Positions 33,213 to 41,758 of a DNA stretch of 51,599 nucleotides are shown one piece after another; the stretch's first letter is position 1; every line of letters begins with the position of its first letter. Made by a program: the position numbers and the translations under genes. Source of the stretch: Erysipelotrichaceae bacterium (GTDB lineage: Bacteria; Bacillota_I; Bacilli_A; Erysipelotrichales; Erysipelotrichaceae); the NCBI GenBank assembly GCA_012523895.1, contig JAAYSZ010000026.1:1-51599 (forward strand), given 5' to 3'. The notes beneath the pieces were generated by a model, which saw only the letters and a list, made by a program, of their open reading frames with translations, made no database searches and was not told the DNA's origin.

Positions 33213-34082
33213 ATGAAATGGATTAGTTTGATAAAAGATAATAAACAAAGTGTAGGAGTTTTAAATGATGAAAAAATATTATCATTAGCATCGTTAGGCT
33301 ATGATTTTAAAGATATTAATGATGTGCTTTTATTAAATAAGAATGATTATGAAAAACTTATTGATAATATTTCATCTTATAAAGGGGAATATATTGATAA
33401 GAAAGAAGTGAAGATTGTAGCTCCTATTAGTATGCCTTTTCAAGATGTTTTATGTGTTGGTTTTAATTATAGAGATCATATTTTAGAAGCTAATCAATAT
33501 GAAAAAGATAGTTTTAAAAAACCAGAAGCAACAGTTTATTTTTCAAAAAGAGTAAATCAAACAGTTTCTTATTTAGAAGATGTTTCTTGTCATAAAGAAG
33601 AAACAGATAAATTTGATTATGAAACAGAGGTTGGTGTTATTTTAAAAGAAGATTGTAGAAATTGTACAAAAGAAAATGTAAGAGAAAAAATATTTGGATA
33701 TGTGGTTGTAAATGATTATAGTGCTAGAGATATACAAACTAAGCATCAACAATGGTATTTAGGTAAAAGTTTAGATGGTATGTTTGCAATGGGACCATAT
33801 ATCTTATCTGTTGATGAATGCAATATAGATGACTTAAAAATAAAAACATATATAAATGATGAATTAAGACAAGATTCTTCTACAAAATACATGATTAAAA
33901 GTATAGATGAAATAATAATTGAATTAAGTAAATATATGACGCTAAAAAAAGGAACAATTATTGCGACAGGAACTCCAAGTGGTGTTGGAATGGGATTTCA
34001 ACCTCCTAAATTTTTAAAAGAAGGCGATGTTGTAATATCAGAAATTGAACAGTTAGGATTTATAAAAAATAAGATAGTTTAA
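33213..34082 (+). CDS. Fumarylacetoacetate hydrolase-family enzyme
   Basis: FAH-fold enzyme of 289 residues. A short N-terminal domain precedes the catalytic domain, which starts at QDVLCVGFNYRDH. Metal ligands fit DYETEVGVIL (Glu pair) and the Asp of NDYSARDIQ. GKSLDGMFAMGPYI and IATGTPSGVGMGF complete the family signature. Such proteins cleave acylpyruvates, or decarboxylate or tautomerise oxaloacetate-like acids. GAGGAAT precedes the ATG by about nine bases. It stands alone, just upstream of the T-box transporter, and may be a by-product clearance enzyme or a late aromatic-degradation step. Confidence 0.9.
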   Translation: MKWISLIKDNKQSVGVLNDEKILSLASLGYDFKDINDVLLLNKNDYEKLIDNISSYKGEYIDKKEVKIVAPISMPFQDVLCVGFNYRDHILEANQYEKDSFKKPEATVYFSKRVNQTVSYLEDVSCHKEETDKFDYETEVGVILKEDCRNCTKENVREKIFGYVVVNDYSARDIQTKHQQWYLGKSLDGMFAMGPYILSVDECNIDDLKIKTYINDELRQDSSTKYMIKSIDEIIIELSKYMTLKKGTIIATGTPSGVGMGFQPPKFLKEGDVVISEIEQLGFIKNKIV

Positions 34083-34112
34083 TAAAATGAAAATATTTTC
34101 AGAAATTAATTG

Positions 34113-34141
34113 TTGACAGTTTCATTTTAAGAGCTTAATAT
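34113..34141 (+). promoter_or_regulatory. Promoter of the T-box-controlled operon
   Basis: TTGACA (34113-34118) and TAATAT (34136-34141) are separated by 17 bp, giving a start near 34148, just before the T-box leader. Confidence 0.8.
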
Positions 34142-34149
34142 TTAATAAA

Positions 34150-34396
34150 CCAATGATTGGGAGATAAAACATACTAGTTACTTAAAGAGAGCAGGGGTTG
34201 GTGGAAGCCTTGTAGAGATGACGGTTTGTAAATGGACCCATGAGGGCTTGATGAAAGATTATTCGAGTATCTCAAGACGGAAGTCACCGTTAAAAGACAG
34301 AAAGTGTGATTGCATTTTCGTAAAGTGAGTAGTTCTTACTAAATAAGGTGGTACCGCAGGTTATAACGCTTGTCCTTTGTTGATAAGCGTTTTTTG
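34150..34396 (+). promoter_or_regulatory. T-box riboswitch, probable Trp specifier
   Basis: A leader of about 245 nt with the T-box core AAGGTGGTACCGCAG (34345-34359) and a terminator (AACGCTT/AAGCGTT followed by six T, 34365-34395). Stem I shows TTGGGAGATA (base helix and S-turn side), AGAGAGCAGGGGTTGGTG (distal part) and, on the returning strand, AAA-TGG-A-CCCAT. The specifier is best read as TGG at 34233-34235, followed by the usual purine and by CCCA pairing with TGGG. Uncharged tRNA-Trp would then stabilise the antiterminator. The acceptor-pairing bulge is UGGU, which fits A73, whereas bacterial tRNA-Trp normally has G73, so a U-G pair or a one-base shift to ATG (Met) must be considered. 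This fills the only gap over 300 bp in the window. Confidence 0.9.
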
Positions 34397-34446
34397 TTTA
34401 ATAAGATACACTAGTTATGAAATTGCGATTAGAGGAGGAAAATAAA

Positions 34447-35433
34447 ATGAAAAAATTAATTAAAATTGCTTTAACTCTAATGGTGATTGTAGTTGCAGGT
34501 TGCTCTAGTCCCCAGACAAATCAAAGTGAAGATGTTCCAGTAATAGGAGTAGTTCAACTTGTAGAACATACATCTTTAAACATTATTAAAAATGCAATAT
34601 TTGAACAATTTGATAATTTAGGTTATGTGGATGGTGAAAATTGTGTAATTAAATTTGTTAATGCGCAAGGTGATGTAGCAAACCTACCTACAATTATGCA
34701 AAATTTAAAAGCTGATAATGTTGATATTGTAGTTGCAATAACAACACCAGTTGCTCAAGCTGCTTTATCATTATCACCTGATATTCCAGTAATATTTTCT
34801 GCAATATCAGATCCAGTAGGTGCTAAAGTTGTTAATGCACTAGATGATACAAGTAACAATGTTACTGGGACAAGTGATCCTGTAAAAGTAAAACAAATCA
34901 TAGATCTTGCATTAAGTGTAAATCCGGAAGCTAAAACAGTAGGTTACATTTACAATGCTGGAGAAGCAAACTCTGTTTCTAACTTAGAAATATTACAAGA
35001 ATATGTAAAAGAAAAAGGATTAAATTTAGAGACAGCTACAATTTCTGTAAGTAGTGAACTTCAAACAGCAAGTAGTGTTATTGCAGGTAAAGTTGATTTT
35101 ATTTTTGTACCTACAGATAATACAGTTGCTGAAGCTATGCCAATACTTGCATCTGTTGGAATTGAAAATAATGTTCCAGTATATGTAGGAGCTGATTCAA
35201 TGGTAATGGATGGCGGATTTGCGACAGTTGGAATTGATTATTCAGATTTAGGTATTGAAACAGCTAATATGGTTGATAAAGTTTTAAAGGGAACACCAAT
35301 CAGTGAAATTCCTGTAGAAACATTTGATACTAATTTAAGTATTTATGTAAATAAAAAGACTCAAGAAGCATTAGGCATTACTCTTCCTGAAGATGTTGTA
35401 AATGATCCAAAATATGTAGAAATAGGAGAATAG
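34447..35433 (+). CDS. ABC substrate-binding lipoprotein (TrpX-like, PF04392 family)
   Basis: Lipoprotein of 328 residues: signal peptide, lipobox VAGC with Cys19, then the ABC_sub_bind domain. Visible family features are IGVVQLVEH, the IVVAITTPVAQAAL segment, the SAISDPVGA segment and FVPTDNTVAEAM. This family includes TrpX of streptococci. The start is the Met with GAGGAGGAAA upstream; an earlier ATG would put an acidic stretch before the signal peptide. It is the first gene after the T-box and is followed by a permease and an ATPase. Together with the TGG specifier this supports tryptophan uptake; other aromatic amino acids cannot be excluded. Confidence 0.88.
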   Translation: MKKLIKIALTLMVIVVAGCSSPQTNQSEDVPVIGVVQLVEHTSLNIIKNAIFEQFDNLGYVDGENCVIKFVNAQGDVANLPTIMQNLKADNVDIVVAITTPVAQAALSLSPDIPVIFSAISDPVGAKVVNALDDTSNNVTGTSDPVKVKQIIDLALSVNPEAKTVGYIYNAGEANSVSNLEILQEYVKEKGLNLETATISVSSELQTASSVIAGKVDFIFVPTDNTVAEAMPILASVGIENNVPVYVGADSMVMDGGFATVGIDYSDLGIETANMVDKVLKGTPISEIPVETFDTNLSIYVNKKTQEALGITLPEDVVNDPKYVEIGE

Positions 35434-35435
35434 AA

Positions 35436-36335
35436 ATGAATTTTACTACCGTCATGGGTGGCATAGAGTTAGGTTGTATCTTTGCCATATTATCACTAGG
35501 TTTATATATAGCATTTAGAATATTAAACTTACCTGACTTAACTGTCGATGGTAGTTTTGTGACTGGCTTAGCTATTAGTAGTGCTTTTACTTTACTAGGC
35601 CAGCCTTTTCTGGGTTTAATCTTTGCGATAATTGGTGGAGCTTTAACTGGTGTATTTACTGGTTTACTTCATACAAAATTAAATATGCATGCAATACTTG
35701 CAGGTATTTTAACTATGACTGGCTTATATTCTATAAATCTTCATATTATGGAAGATAAACCAAGTCTTTATTTGGGTGGTTTACCAAATATTTTTGATGG
35801 TTTAAGAAATAAAGTAATTATTAATGGATATGATTATGGAATGCTAATTCAATTATTAATAATAAATACAATTATTATCTTAGCCTTATATTTATTTTTA
35901 AAAACTCAAATAGGTATGTCTTTAAGAGCTACTGGAGACAATGAAGAAATGGTTAGATCTAGTAGTGTTAATACAGATCTTATGAAAATAATGGGATTTG
36001 GAATATGTAATGGTATTGTAGCTTTATCAGGATGTATTTATGGTCAATATACTCAAACAGCTACAGTAGGAGTTGGTACAGGAATGTTGGTATTAGGACT
36101 TGCTAATATTATTGTTGGAGAAACTTTATTTAAGACTAGAGGAATATTTAATCATTTAATTTGTATATTTTTAGGGGCAATTGTTTATAGATTGATATTA
36201 ACTTACGCTTTTCAATTAGGTTTACCTACAAGTGATATTAAATTGTTTAGTGCAGCAGTTGTAATACTTGCAATCTTTATTCCTTCAATAAAACCAAGAT
36301 ATGAAAAATGGAGGAAGAAAAATGCTAGAGATTAA
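35436..36335 (+). CDS. ABC permease (TrpY-like, branched-chain superfamily)
   Basis: Membrane subunit of 299 residues with about eight helices. LPDLTVDGSFVTG near the N-terminus and SLRATGDNEEMVRSSSVNT (ATPase-contact loop) are typical of the permeases paired with PF04392 binding proteins. The ATG follows the previous stop by two bases, with AGGAG inside the end of the binding-protein gene. It overlaps the ATPase gene by 14 bp. Confidence 0.9.
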   Translation: MNFTTVMGGIELGCIFAILSLGLYIAFRILNLPDLTVDGSFVTGLAISSAFTLLGQPFLGLIFAIIGGALTGVFTGLLHTKLNMHAILAGILTMTGLYSINLHIMEDKPSLYLGGLPNIFDGLRNKVIINGYDYGMLIQLLIINTIIILALYLFLKTQIGMSLRATGDNEEMVRSSSVNTDLMKIMGFGICNGIVALSGCIYGQYTQTATVGVGTGMLVLGLANIIVGETLFKTRGIFNHLICIFLGAIVYRLILTYAFQLGLPTSDIKLFSAAVVILAIFIPSIKPRYEKWRKKNARD

Positions 36336-37110
36336 GAATGTTTCAGTTATATTTAATAAGGATACTATTAATGAAAGAAGAGCTTTAGATAATGTTTCTT
36401 TAGTTTTAAATGATGGTGATTTTGTAAGTGTAATTGGTTCTAATGGTGCTGGAAAAAGTACTTTATTAAATGCTATTGCAGGCAATGTTACAGTTGATTC
36501 TGGAAAGATATATAATAATGGATACGATATGACTTATGAAAAAGAGCATAAGAGATCTAAATATATTGGAAGATTATTTCAAGATCCATTAAAAGGGACT
36601 GCGCCTAGTATGACAATAGAAGAAAATCTAGGTTTAGCTTATAGTCGAGGAAAAAAAATGAGAATGGGTTTTGGTGTTAGGAAATCTGATAGACCTTTTT
36701 TCAAAAAAGAATGTGAAAAACTTGGTTTAGGTTTAGAACATAGACTTAAAGCTCCTGTAGGTTTATTAAGTGGAGGTCAAAGACAAGCTCTAACATTATT
36801 AATGGCTACAATTGAAACTCCTGAACTATTACTTTTAGATGAACATACTGCTGCTTTAGATCCAAAGACAAGTAAACAAATTATGGAAATTACAGATAAG
36901 ATTGTAAAAGAAAACAATATTACTACTTTAATGATTACTCATAATATTAAAAATGCTTTAAGATATGGAAATAAAACATTAGTCATGTCTAATGGAAAAA
37001 TAATAAAAATACTTGAAGGTGAGTCAAGAAAGAATATGAGTATTCAAGATATATTAGATTTATATTCACAAAATGCTGATAGTTTATCAGATAGTGCAAT
37101 ATTAGGATAA
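36322..37110 (+). CDS. ABC ATPase (TrpZ-like)
   Basis: ATPase subunit of 262 residues for the T-box-controlled importer: Walker A GSNGAGKSTL, signature LSGGQRQALT, Walker B LLLLDEHTAALD and switch His in MITHNIK. The Walker-B flank reads DEHTA instead of the common DEPTA, a feature of this subfamily. The start is the ATG with GGAGG nine bases upstream, within the permease gene. A terminator follows directly, closing the three-gene operon. Confidence 0.9.
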   Translation: MLEIKNVSVIFNKDTINERRALDNVSLVLNDGDFVSVIGSNGAGKSTLLNAIAGNVTVDSGKIYNNGYDMTYEKEHKRSKYIGRLFQDPLKGTAPSMTIEENLGLAYSRGKKMRMGFGVRKSDRPFFKKECEKLGLGLEHRLKAPVGLLSGGQRQALTLLMATIETPELLLLDEHTAALDPKTSKQIMEITDKIVKENNITTLMITHNIKNALRYGNKTLVMSNGKIIKILEGESRKNMSIQDILDLYSQNADSLSDSAILG

Positions 37111-37137
37111 AAAATGGGAATTTGAATTCCCATTTTT
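37111..37137 (+). terminator. Terminator of the TrpXYZ-like operon
   Basis: Stem AAAATGGGAAT with ATTCCCATTTT, four-base loop, then T. It begins immediately after the ATPase stop codon. Confidence 0.85.
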
Positions 37138-37243
37138 GATGTAAAATAGTTTTGGTATGTACTAAATAATACAATGTCAAAGACTTTTGATAGATGAAAT
37201 ATCTTTGTTTGATTAGGATAAAGACACAAGGAGATGTGAAATT

Positions 37244-37819
37244 ATGGAACTTGGAAAACAAATAAAAAAATATAGGCAGGAAAATGAATTATCTCAAGAA
37301 GAATTAGCTAATCGTATATATGTTTCAAGACAGACTATTTCTAATTGGGAAAATGATAAAAATTATCCTGATGTAAACAGCTTGCTTTTGTTAAGTGAAG
37401 TATTTCAAATCTCTCTTGATGAACTAATTAAAGGAGATATTGATAGAATGAAAGAAATTATTAATAAGGAAGAAATTTCAAAGTTTAATCACTATAGTAA
37501 AATTTATACATTTATTCTTATTATTGTAATTGTAAGTGCAGTACCACTATTTATTTGGTTGGATTATTGGGGATTTATTATTTGGGGAATAATTTGTGTT
37601 ATAGCAATGTATTATGCTTTGAAAATTGAAAAAATAAAAAAAGAAAACAATGTTCAAACATATAAAGAAATATTGGCATTTTCTGAAGGAAAATTGCTTG
37701 ATGAAATACAAAAACAAAGAGAAATTGGTAAACGTCCTTATCAAAAAGTATTGATAATTATTATTTCTGTTATATTGGCAATTGTTGGTGATTTATTAAT
37801 CTATTTGATTTTTAAGTAG
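37244..37819 (+). CDS. XRE-family regulator with membrane anchor
   Basis: Protein of 191 residues. The N-terminal helix-turn-helix (about 5-60, KQIKKYRQENELSQEELA then VSRQTISNWENDKNYPD) is followed by two close membrane helices (about 85-125), a cytoplasmic stretch, and a final helix (about 168-190). HTH proteins with a membrane tail are common in low-GC Gram-positives, often beside small membrane proteins they control. AAGGAG precedes the ATG. It has its own start after the transporter terminator and is followed by two unknown membrane-protein genes. Confidence 0.85.
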   Translation: MELGKQIKKYRQENELSQEELANRIYVSRQTISNWENDKNYPDVNSLLLLSEVFQISLDELIKGDIDRMKEIINKEEISKFNHYSKIYTFILIIVIVSAVPLFIWLDYWGFIIWGIICVIAMYYALKIEKIKKENNVQTYKEILAFSEGKLLDEIQKQREIGKRPYQKVLIIIISVILAIVGDLLIYLIFK

Positions 37820-37901
37820 ACATTATTTAATTAAATTAATATGTATTTAACAAACAGTTGATAAGATTATTATGTAAGTAAGGTATAAGAGGAAATATTA
37901 T

Positions 37902-38399
37902 ATGGATGATATTAATGAAATAAAAGATGGACTTATTGAACTGTTTACAGATGATCCAATTAATTGGGTAAAATGGATAGCGGTATTTACTGTTTTAATA
38001 GCGACACACTTTATTTCGGTTCCTTTATTTAATAAAGTATACTATTTGTTAAGTTGGGATAGAAAAGGTGAGAAAGCTAAAGAAAAAGGTAATGTAATAG
38101 AAGCTACTTTAATTGATGTATGGAAGGAAGTTACAGAAAGTTCATGGTATTATCATGCAACATATGAATACATTGACTTAAAAGGAAAGAAAAAAAAGTA
38201 TTACTGTTTTTTCATTGATCCAAACACTCCTTCAAAAAAAATGGAACTTTACTATTTAGATAATCCTAAAAAGCTATTTTCAGTAGATGAGTATCATTAT
38301 GAAAATCATAAAGGAATTATATTAATACCAATATGGGTATTTCCATGGGTATTAGCAGTAATAACTATGATGTTGTTACAGATTCCTATCCCTCAATAA
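37902..38399 (+). CDS. Membrane protein of unknown function
   Basis: Protein of 165 residues that I cannot assign. One helix lies near residues 22-45, a charged soluble section follows (about 50-135, with a beta-strand pattern around ESSWYYHATYEYIDLKGKKKKYY), and a second helix is at the C-terminus (about 139-160). The layout recalls DUF3592-type proteins, in which a beta domain is flanked by helices. AGAGGAAA lies before the ATG. It sits after the XRE regulator, so it may be its target, and it is closed by a good terminator. Confidence 0.7.
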   Translation: MDDINEIKDGLIELFTDDPINWVKWIAVFTVLIATHFISVPLFNKVYYLLSWDRKGEKAKEKGNVIEATLIDVWKEVTESSWYYHATYEYIDLKGKKKKYYCFFIDPNTPSKKMELYYLDNPKKLFSVDEYHYENHKGIILIPIWVFPWVLAVITMMLLQIPIPQ

Positions 38400-38404
38400 A
38401 AAAT

Positions 38405-38436
38405 AAAAGTTTAGGTTATAAAACTTAAACTTTTTT
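38405..38436 (+). terminator. Terminator after the unknown membrane-protein gene
   Basis: Thirteen-bp stem with one G-T pair (AAAAGTTTAGGTT with AACTTAAACTTTT, ATAA loop) ending in six T residues. Confidence 0.8.
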
Positions 38437-38487
38437 AAAAAGTAGCAATTATAACTCTTAATATAAAATATTTGATAATATTATTAC

Positions 38488-38820
38488 ATGAACAAGAAAT
38501 TTGATTATGTTATTTTGTTTACACCTACAGTATTTATATCATTATTTATTGATGCTTATTTTGGCTGTGTATTTGGTTATTTTTTAGTGATTTTACATTT
38601 AATATATATTGTTAAAAAATGTGATATTAAATACTTAATAATTTCAAATATAATATCATGTATAATTTCATATATTTTAGCTATAGTAATTTTAAATGAT
38701 AAATGGAATTATTACTTTAAACCATTTTTGGCGAGTGATTTAGTAATTTTAATTAGTATTATATCTTTAATAATTCAGATTGTTATTAAAAGGAAAAATA
38801 AAGATAAGTATGTTATTTAA
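38488..38820 (+). CDS. Small multi-helix membrane protein of unknown function
   Basis: Protein of 110 residues made almost wholly of about four hydrophobic helices with a Lys/Arg-rich end (KRKNKDKY). I recognise no family. There is no evident ribosome site before the ATG, so expression is uncertain. Its last 11 bases overlap the following hydrolase gene, which suggests the two are translated together. Confidence 0.55.
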   Translation: MNKKFDYVILFTPTVFISLFIDAYFGCVFGYFLVILHLIYIVKKCDIKYLIISNIISCIISYILAIVILNDKWNYYFKPFLASDLVILISIISLIIQIVIKRKNKDKYVI

Positions 38821-39622
38821 TATTAAGACTTTTAAATTAAATATTAATAATATAGAAATGGATTGTATTACCTTTGGAAAAGGAGATAAACCTTTAATAA
38901 TGATTCAAGGACTTAATACTAATGGTATTAAAGGCGCAGGCTTTTTACTTGCTTATATGTATAGAAAATTTATTAAAGATTATAAAATTTATATTTTTGA
39001 TAGAAGAAAAGAACTTTATGAAGATATTACAGTAAAAGATTTTGCGTATGATATAAGTCTTGCGATGGATAAATTGAATATTAAAAATGCATATATATTT
39101 GGTGTTTCTCAAGGAGGAATGATTGCACAATATATAGCTATTAATAGACCTGATCTTGTTAATAAATTAGTTCTTGCATTAACTTTATCTAGAAATAATA
39201 AAACTGTTGAAAGTGTAGTTAATAATTGGATTGAACTTACTAAAGAAAATGATATGAAAAATCTTATAATAGATATGGTTTATAAAATGTATTCACAATC
39301 ATATATTAAAAAATATAAATTGTTTATTCCTTTATTAACTATTATTCAAAAACCAAAAGATAAAAAGCGTTTTATTACTCTTGTAAAATCTTGTCTAACT
39401 TGTGATACTTATGATGATTTAAATAAGATAAAGTGCCCTGTATTTGTGATTGGAGCTAAAAATGATGAAGTTGTTGGTAGTGAAGCTTCAATAGAAATAG
39501 CAAAAAAATTAAATTTTAAATTATATATGTATGATGATTTAGGACATGGTGCTTATGAAGAAGCAAAAGATTTTAATGAAAAAGTATATAATTTTTTAAT
39601 GAATAAAAAAAGCTCTAATTAA
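38810..39622 (+). CDS. Alpha/beta hydrolase
   Basis: Hydrolase of 270 residues with the nucleophile elbow GVSQGG, an acid in IGAKNDEVVG and the base His in DDLGHGAYEEA. The early IQGLNTNGIKG provides the oxyanion hole. It resembles the generic YcjY/MhpC group, and the substrate cannot be told. The start is placed at the ATG overlapping the preceding gene; an earlier in-frame ATG has no ribosome site. Its stop lies within the terminator hairpin that serves the convergent vanZ-like gene. Confidence 0.82.
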   Translation: MLFNIKTFKLNINNIEMDCITFGKGDKPLIMIQGLNTNGIKGAGFLLAYMYRKFIKDYKIYIFDRRKELYEDITVKDFAYDISLAMDKLNIKNAYIFGVSQGGMIAQYIAINRPDLVNKLVLALTLSRNNKTVESVVNNWIELTKENDMKNLIIDMVYKMYSQSYIKKYKLFIPLLTIIQKPKDKKRFITLVKSCLTCDTYDDLNKIKCPVFVIGAKNDEVVGSEASIEIAKKLNFKLYMYDDLGHGAYEEAKDFNEKVYNFLMNKKSSN

Positions 39623-39628
39623 GAGCTT
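39604..39628 (-). terminator. Terminator of the VanZ-family gene
   Basis: Stem AAGCTCT/AGAGCTT with a five-base loop and, on the minus strand, seven T residues. It overlaps the stop codon of the convergent hydrolase gene; on the plus strand there is no T run, so it is one-way. Confidence 0.8.
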
Positions 39629-39651
39629 GTGACTATAATGTATATTTTATA

Positions 39652-40116
39652 CTAGGCATTTTTCAACATGCTTGTAATGTCTTTTAAAATTAAATATGTT
39701 ACATATACTAGAAAACCACCAGCTAACATACCACTAGCATCTATAATCATATCCTTAACAGTAGATACTCTATCTGGTACATAATACTGTATTACTTCAT
39801 CTGTAACAGGTACTGCAATTAAAAATAATACAAAGTTAATAATCCTTGATTTAAATAAAGGACATGTAGCAATTGCAATACCTACAAGAATTCCTAAACC
39901 AAAAAACTCAATAAAGTGTGCTAACTTTCTTAATAAAGAATGAAACAGTGCTAAAGACATTCTTATTTCTAGTTTTTGAAAATAATCTACAATAATTTGT
40001 GCTATTTTCATACTTATTCTTCCAGATGTTTCTCCATCCATTAATGAGTTTGCGAAAATGAATCCTATATATAAAACTACAAGTAGCCAAATCATAAATT
40101 TATAAAACTTTTTCAT
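39652..40116 (-). CDS. VanZ-family membrane protein
   Basis: Membrane protein of 154 residues with about four helices. It has the VanZ-like motifs LLRKLAHFIEFFGLGIL, VTDEVIQYYVPDRVSTVKD and MIIDASGMLAGG. VanZ lowers teicoplanin susceptibility in enterococci; the far more common chromosomal members have no known function. The start is the Met with AGGAGG six bases upstream. It is divergent from yitT across 64 bp. Confidence 0.88.
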   Translation of the reverse strand: MKKFYKFMIWLLVVLYIGFIFANSLMDGETSGRISMKIAQIIVDYFQKLEIRMSLALFHSLLRKLAHFIEFFGLGILVGIAIATCPLFKSRIINFVLFLIAVPVTDEVIQYYVPDRVSTVKDMIIDASGMLAGGFLVYVTYLILKDITSMLKNA

Positions 40117-40180
40117 ATTTATCCTCCTGGACATTGTAATATGATACCATAATTATGGAATTAGAATATGTGAGGTTAAT

Positions 40181-41029
40181 GTGAAAAATAATAGATTGAT
40201 TAATATAATTTTAATAATTTTAGGGAATTTTATTTTAGCTTTTTCAGTTGCGGTGTTTATTTTACCTTATAATATTTTATCTGGTGGAGTTGCAGGTATC
40301 GCAGTTGTTTTTAATTCTTTAATGGGATTAAACAAGGAAATAGTTGTTAATTTTTTAGTTATTGCATTATTTTTAATTGGTTGGTTAATATTAGGCAAAG
40401 AGTTTGCGATAAAAACTTTTGTGTCTTCAGTATTTTATCCATTATTTTTAAGTTTAATTATGGATTTTATGCCAGTTTTTGAAATAGATGCTTTACTTGC
40501 ATCTTTATATGGTGGATTAATTGCTGGAGTAGGTATAGGTATAGTAATGAGAACAGGGGCAAGTACTGGTGGAATGGATATACCTCCACTTATATTGAAT
40601 AAGGTTACAAATATTAAAGTTTCAACTTTAGTTATTATTATTGATGCTTTAACTGTTATGCTTGGTTTTTTAGCATTTGGATTAGAAGAAATATTAATTG
40701 GATTTATATCAGTTTTTGCGACAGGATATACAATTGATAAGGTGTTATTATTTGGTGGTAGTATAAGTAAGTCGGTACAAATCATTTCGGATAATCCTGA
40801 TGAAATAGTAAGTGCAATTCATAATAAATTAGATAGAGGCACAACTTTAACAGAAGCTACTGGTGGTTTTACTGGTAAAAAAAGAATTGTTATATTAGTT
40901 GTTGTTTCTCAAAATCAGTATAATGAACTAATTGATATAGTAAATAGTATTGATAAGGAAGCATTTGTGATTACTACTGATGCCACTTCAGTTCATGGAG
41001 AAGGTTTCAGTTTTGGATTTAAAGTATAA
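40181..41029 (+). CDS. YitT-family membrane protein
   Basis: Protein of 282 residues. Five or six membrane helices (about 5-190, including LPYNILSGGVAGIAVVF and MRTGASTGGMDIPPL) are followed by a cytoplasmic DUF2179 domain (about 215-280, KLDRGTTLTEATGGFTGKKR and TDATSVHGEGFSF). This is the standard YitT/YvjA layout of Firmicutes; function is unproven. It begins at GTG with GAGG five bases before it. FtsE follows after a short gap that carries its own extended -10 promoter. Confidence 0.92.
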   Translation: MKNNRLINIILIILGNFILAFSVAVFILPYNILSGGVAGIAVVFNSLMGLNKEIVVNFLVIALFLIGWLILGKEFAIKTFVSSVFYPLFLSLIMDFMPVFEIDALLASLYGGLIAGVGIGIVMRTGASTGGMDIPPLILNKVTNIKVSTLVIIIDALTVMLGFLAFGLEEILIGFISVFATGYTIDKVLLFGGSISKSVQIISDNPDEIVSAIHNKLDRGTTLTEATGGFTGKKRIVILVVVSQNQYNELIDIVNSIDKEAFVITTDATSVHGEGFSFGFKV

Positions 41030-41036
41030 ATTACTG

Positions 41037-41045
41037 TGTTATAAT
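41037..41045 (+). promoter_or_regulatory. Extended -10 promoter before ftsE
   Basis: TGTTATAAT matches the extended -10 (TGnTATAAT) consensus, 24 bp before the ftsE start. There is no good -35. Confidence 0.5.
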
Positions 41046-41068
41046 AATTTGGAAATGGAGAAGGTAAA

Positions 41069-41758
41069 ATGATTGAATTAATTCATGCATCTAAACGTTA
41101 TCCAAACGGAGTGAATGCACTTAATGATATTAACTTGAAAATTGATCAAGGTGAATTTGTTTATATCATTGGTCCAACAGGCTCTGGTAAGTCTACATTA
41201 ATTAAATTATTAGATGGTGAAGAAATACCTTCTAGTGGAACAGTTAATGTTGTTGGTATCAATGTTGGGAAGCTTAGACATTCTAAGGTTCCTTTATATA
41301 GAAGAAATATAGGTGTTGTTTTCCAAGATTATAGACTATTGCCTAGAAAAACTGTCTTTGAAAATATTGCTTATGCTTTAGAAGTAATAGGTATGAGAAA
41401 AGATATGATAAGACTTAGAGTTAGACAGGTAATGAACTTAGTAGGATTAGATGATAAAGGAAATTCTTTTCCTAGTGAGTTATCTGGAGGACAACAACAA
41501 AGAGTTGCGATTGCTAGAGCTATCGCAAATAAGCCAAAAGTTTTAATTGCGGATGAACCTACAGGAAACTTAGACCCTGCAATGTCTGATGAAATTATGG
41601 CTTTATTACAAAAAATTAATAGAGAAGAACAAACAACTATTGTAATGGTTACACATGATCTTCCTCTAGTTAACAAACATAAGAAACGTACTATTGTTTT
41701 AGAAGAAGGACATATAGTTGCCGACTTACAACAAGGAGGTTATGTTCAACATGATTAG
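41069..41758 (+). CDS. ftsE: Cell-division ABC ATPase FtsE
   Basis: ATPase of 229 residues: Walker A GPTGSGKSTL, the typical FtsE stretch IGVVFQDYRLLP, signature LSGGQQQRVAIARA, Walker B VLIADEPTGNLD and switch His in MVTHDLP. FtsEX does not transport; it signals across the membrane to activate a cell-wall hydrolase at the division site or along the cell wall. GGAGAAGG precedes the ATG. It overlaps ftsX by eight bases, and the likely hydrolase partner follows ftsX directly. Confidence 0.97.
   Translation: MIELIHASKRYPNGVNALNDINLKIDQGEFVYIIGPTGSGKSTLIKLLDGEEIPSSGTVNVVGINVGKLRHSKVPLYRRNIGVVFQDYRLLPRKTVFENIAYALEVIGMRKDMIRLRVRQVMNLVGLDDKGNSFPSELSGGQQQRVAIARAIANKPKVLIADEPTGNLDPAMSDEIMALLQKINREEQTTIVMVTHDLPLVNKHKKRTIVLEEGHIVADLQQGGYVQHD

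Noticed and set aside
34161..34273. Alternative base helix of the T-box, GAGATA with TATCTC
   Set aside because: Complementary, but it would put the specifier about 70 nt past the distal loop. The TGGG/CCCA pairing around TGG fits the family layout better.
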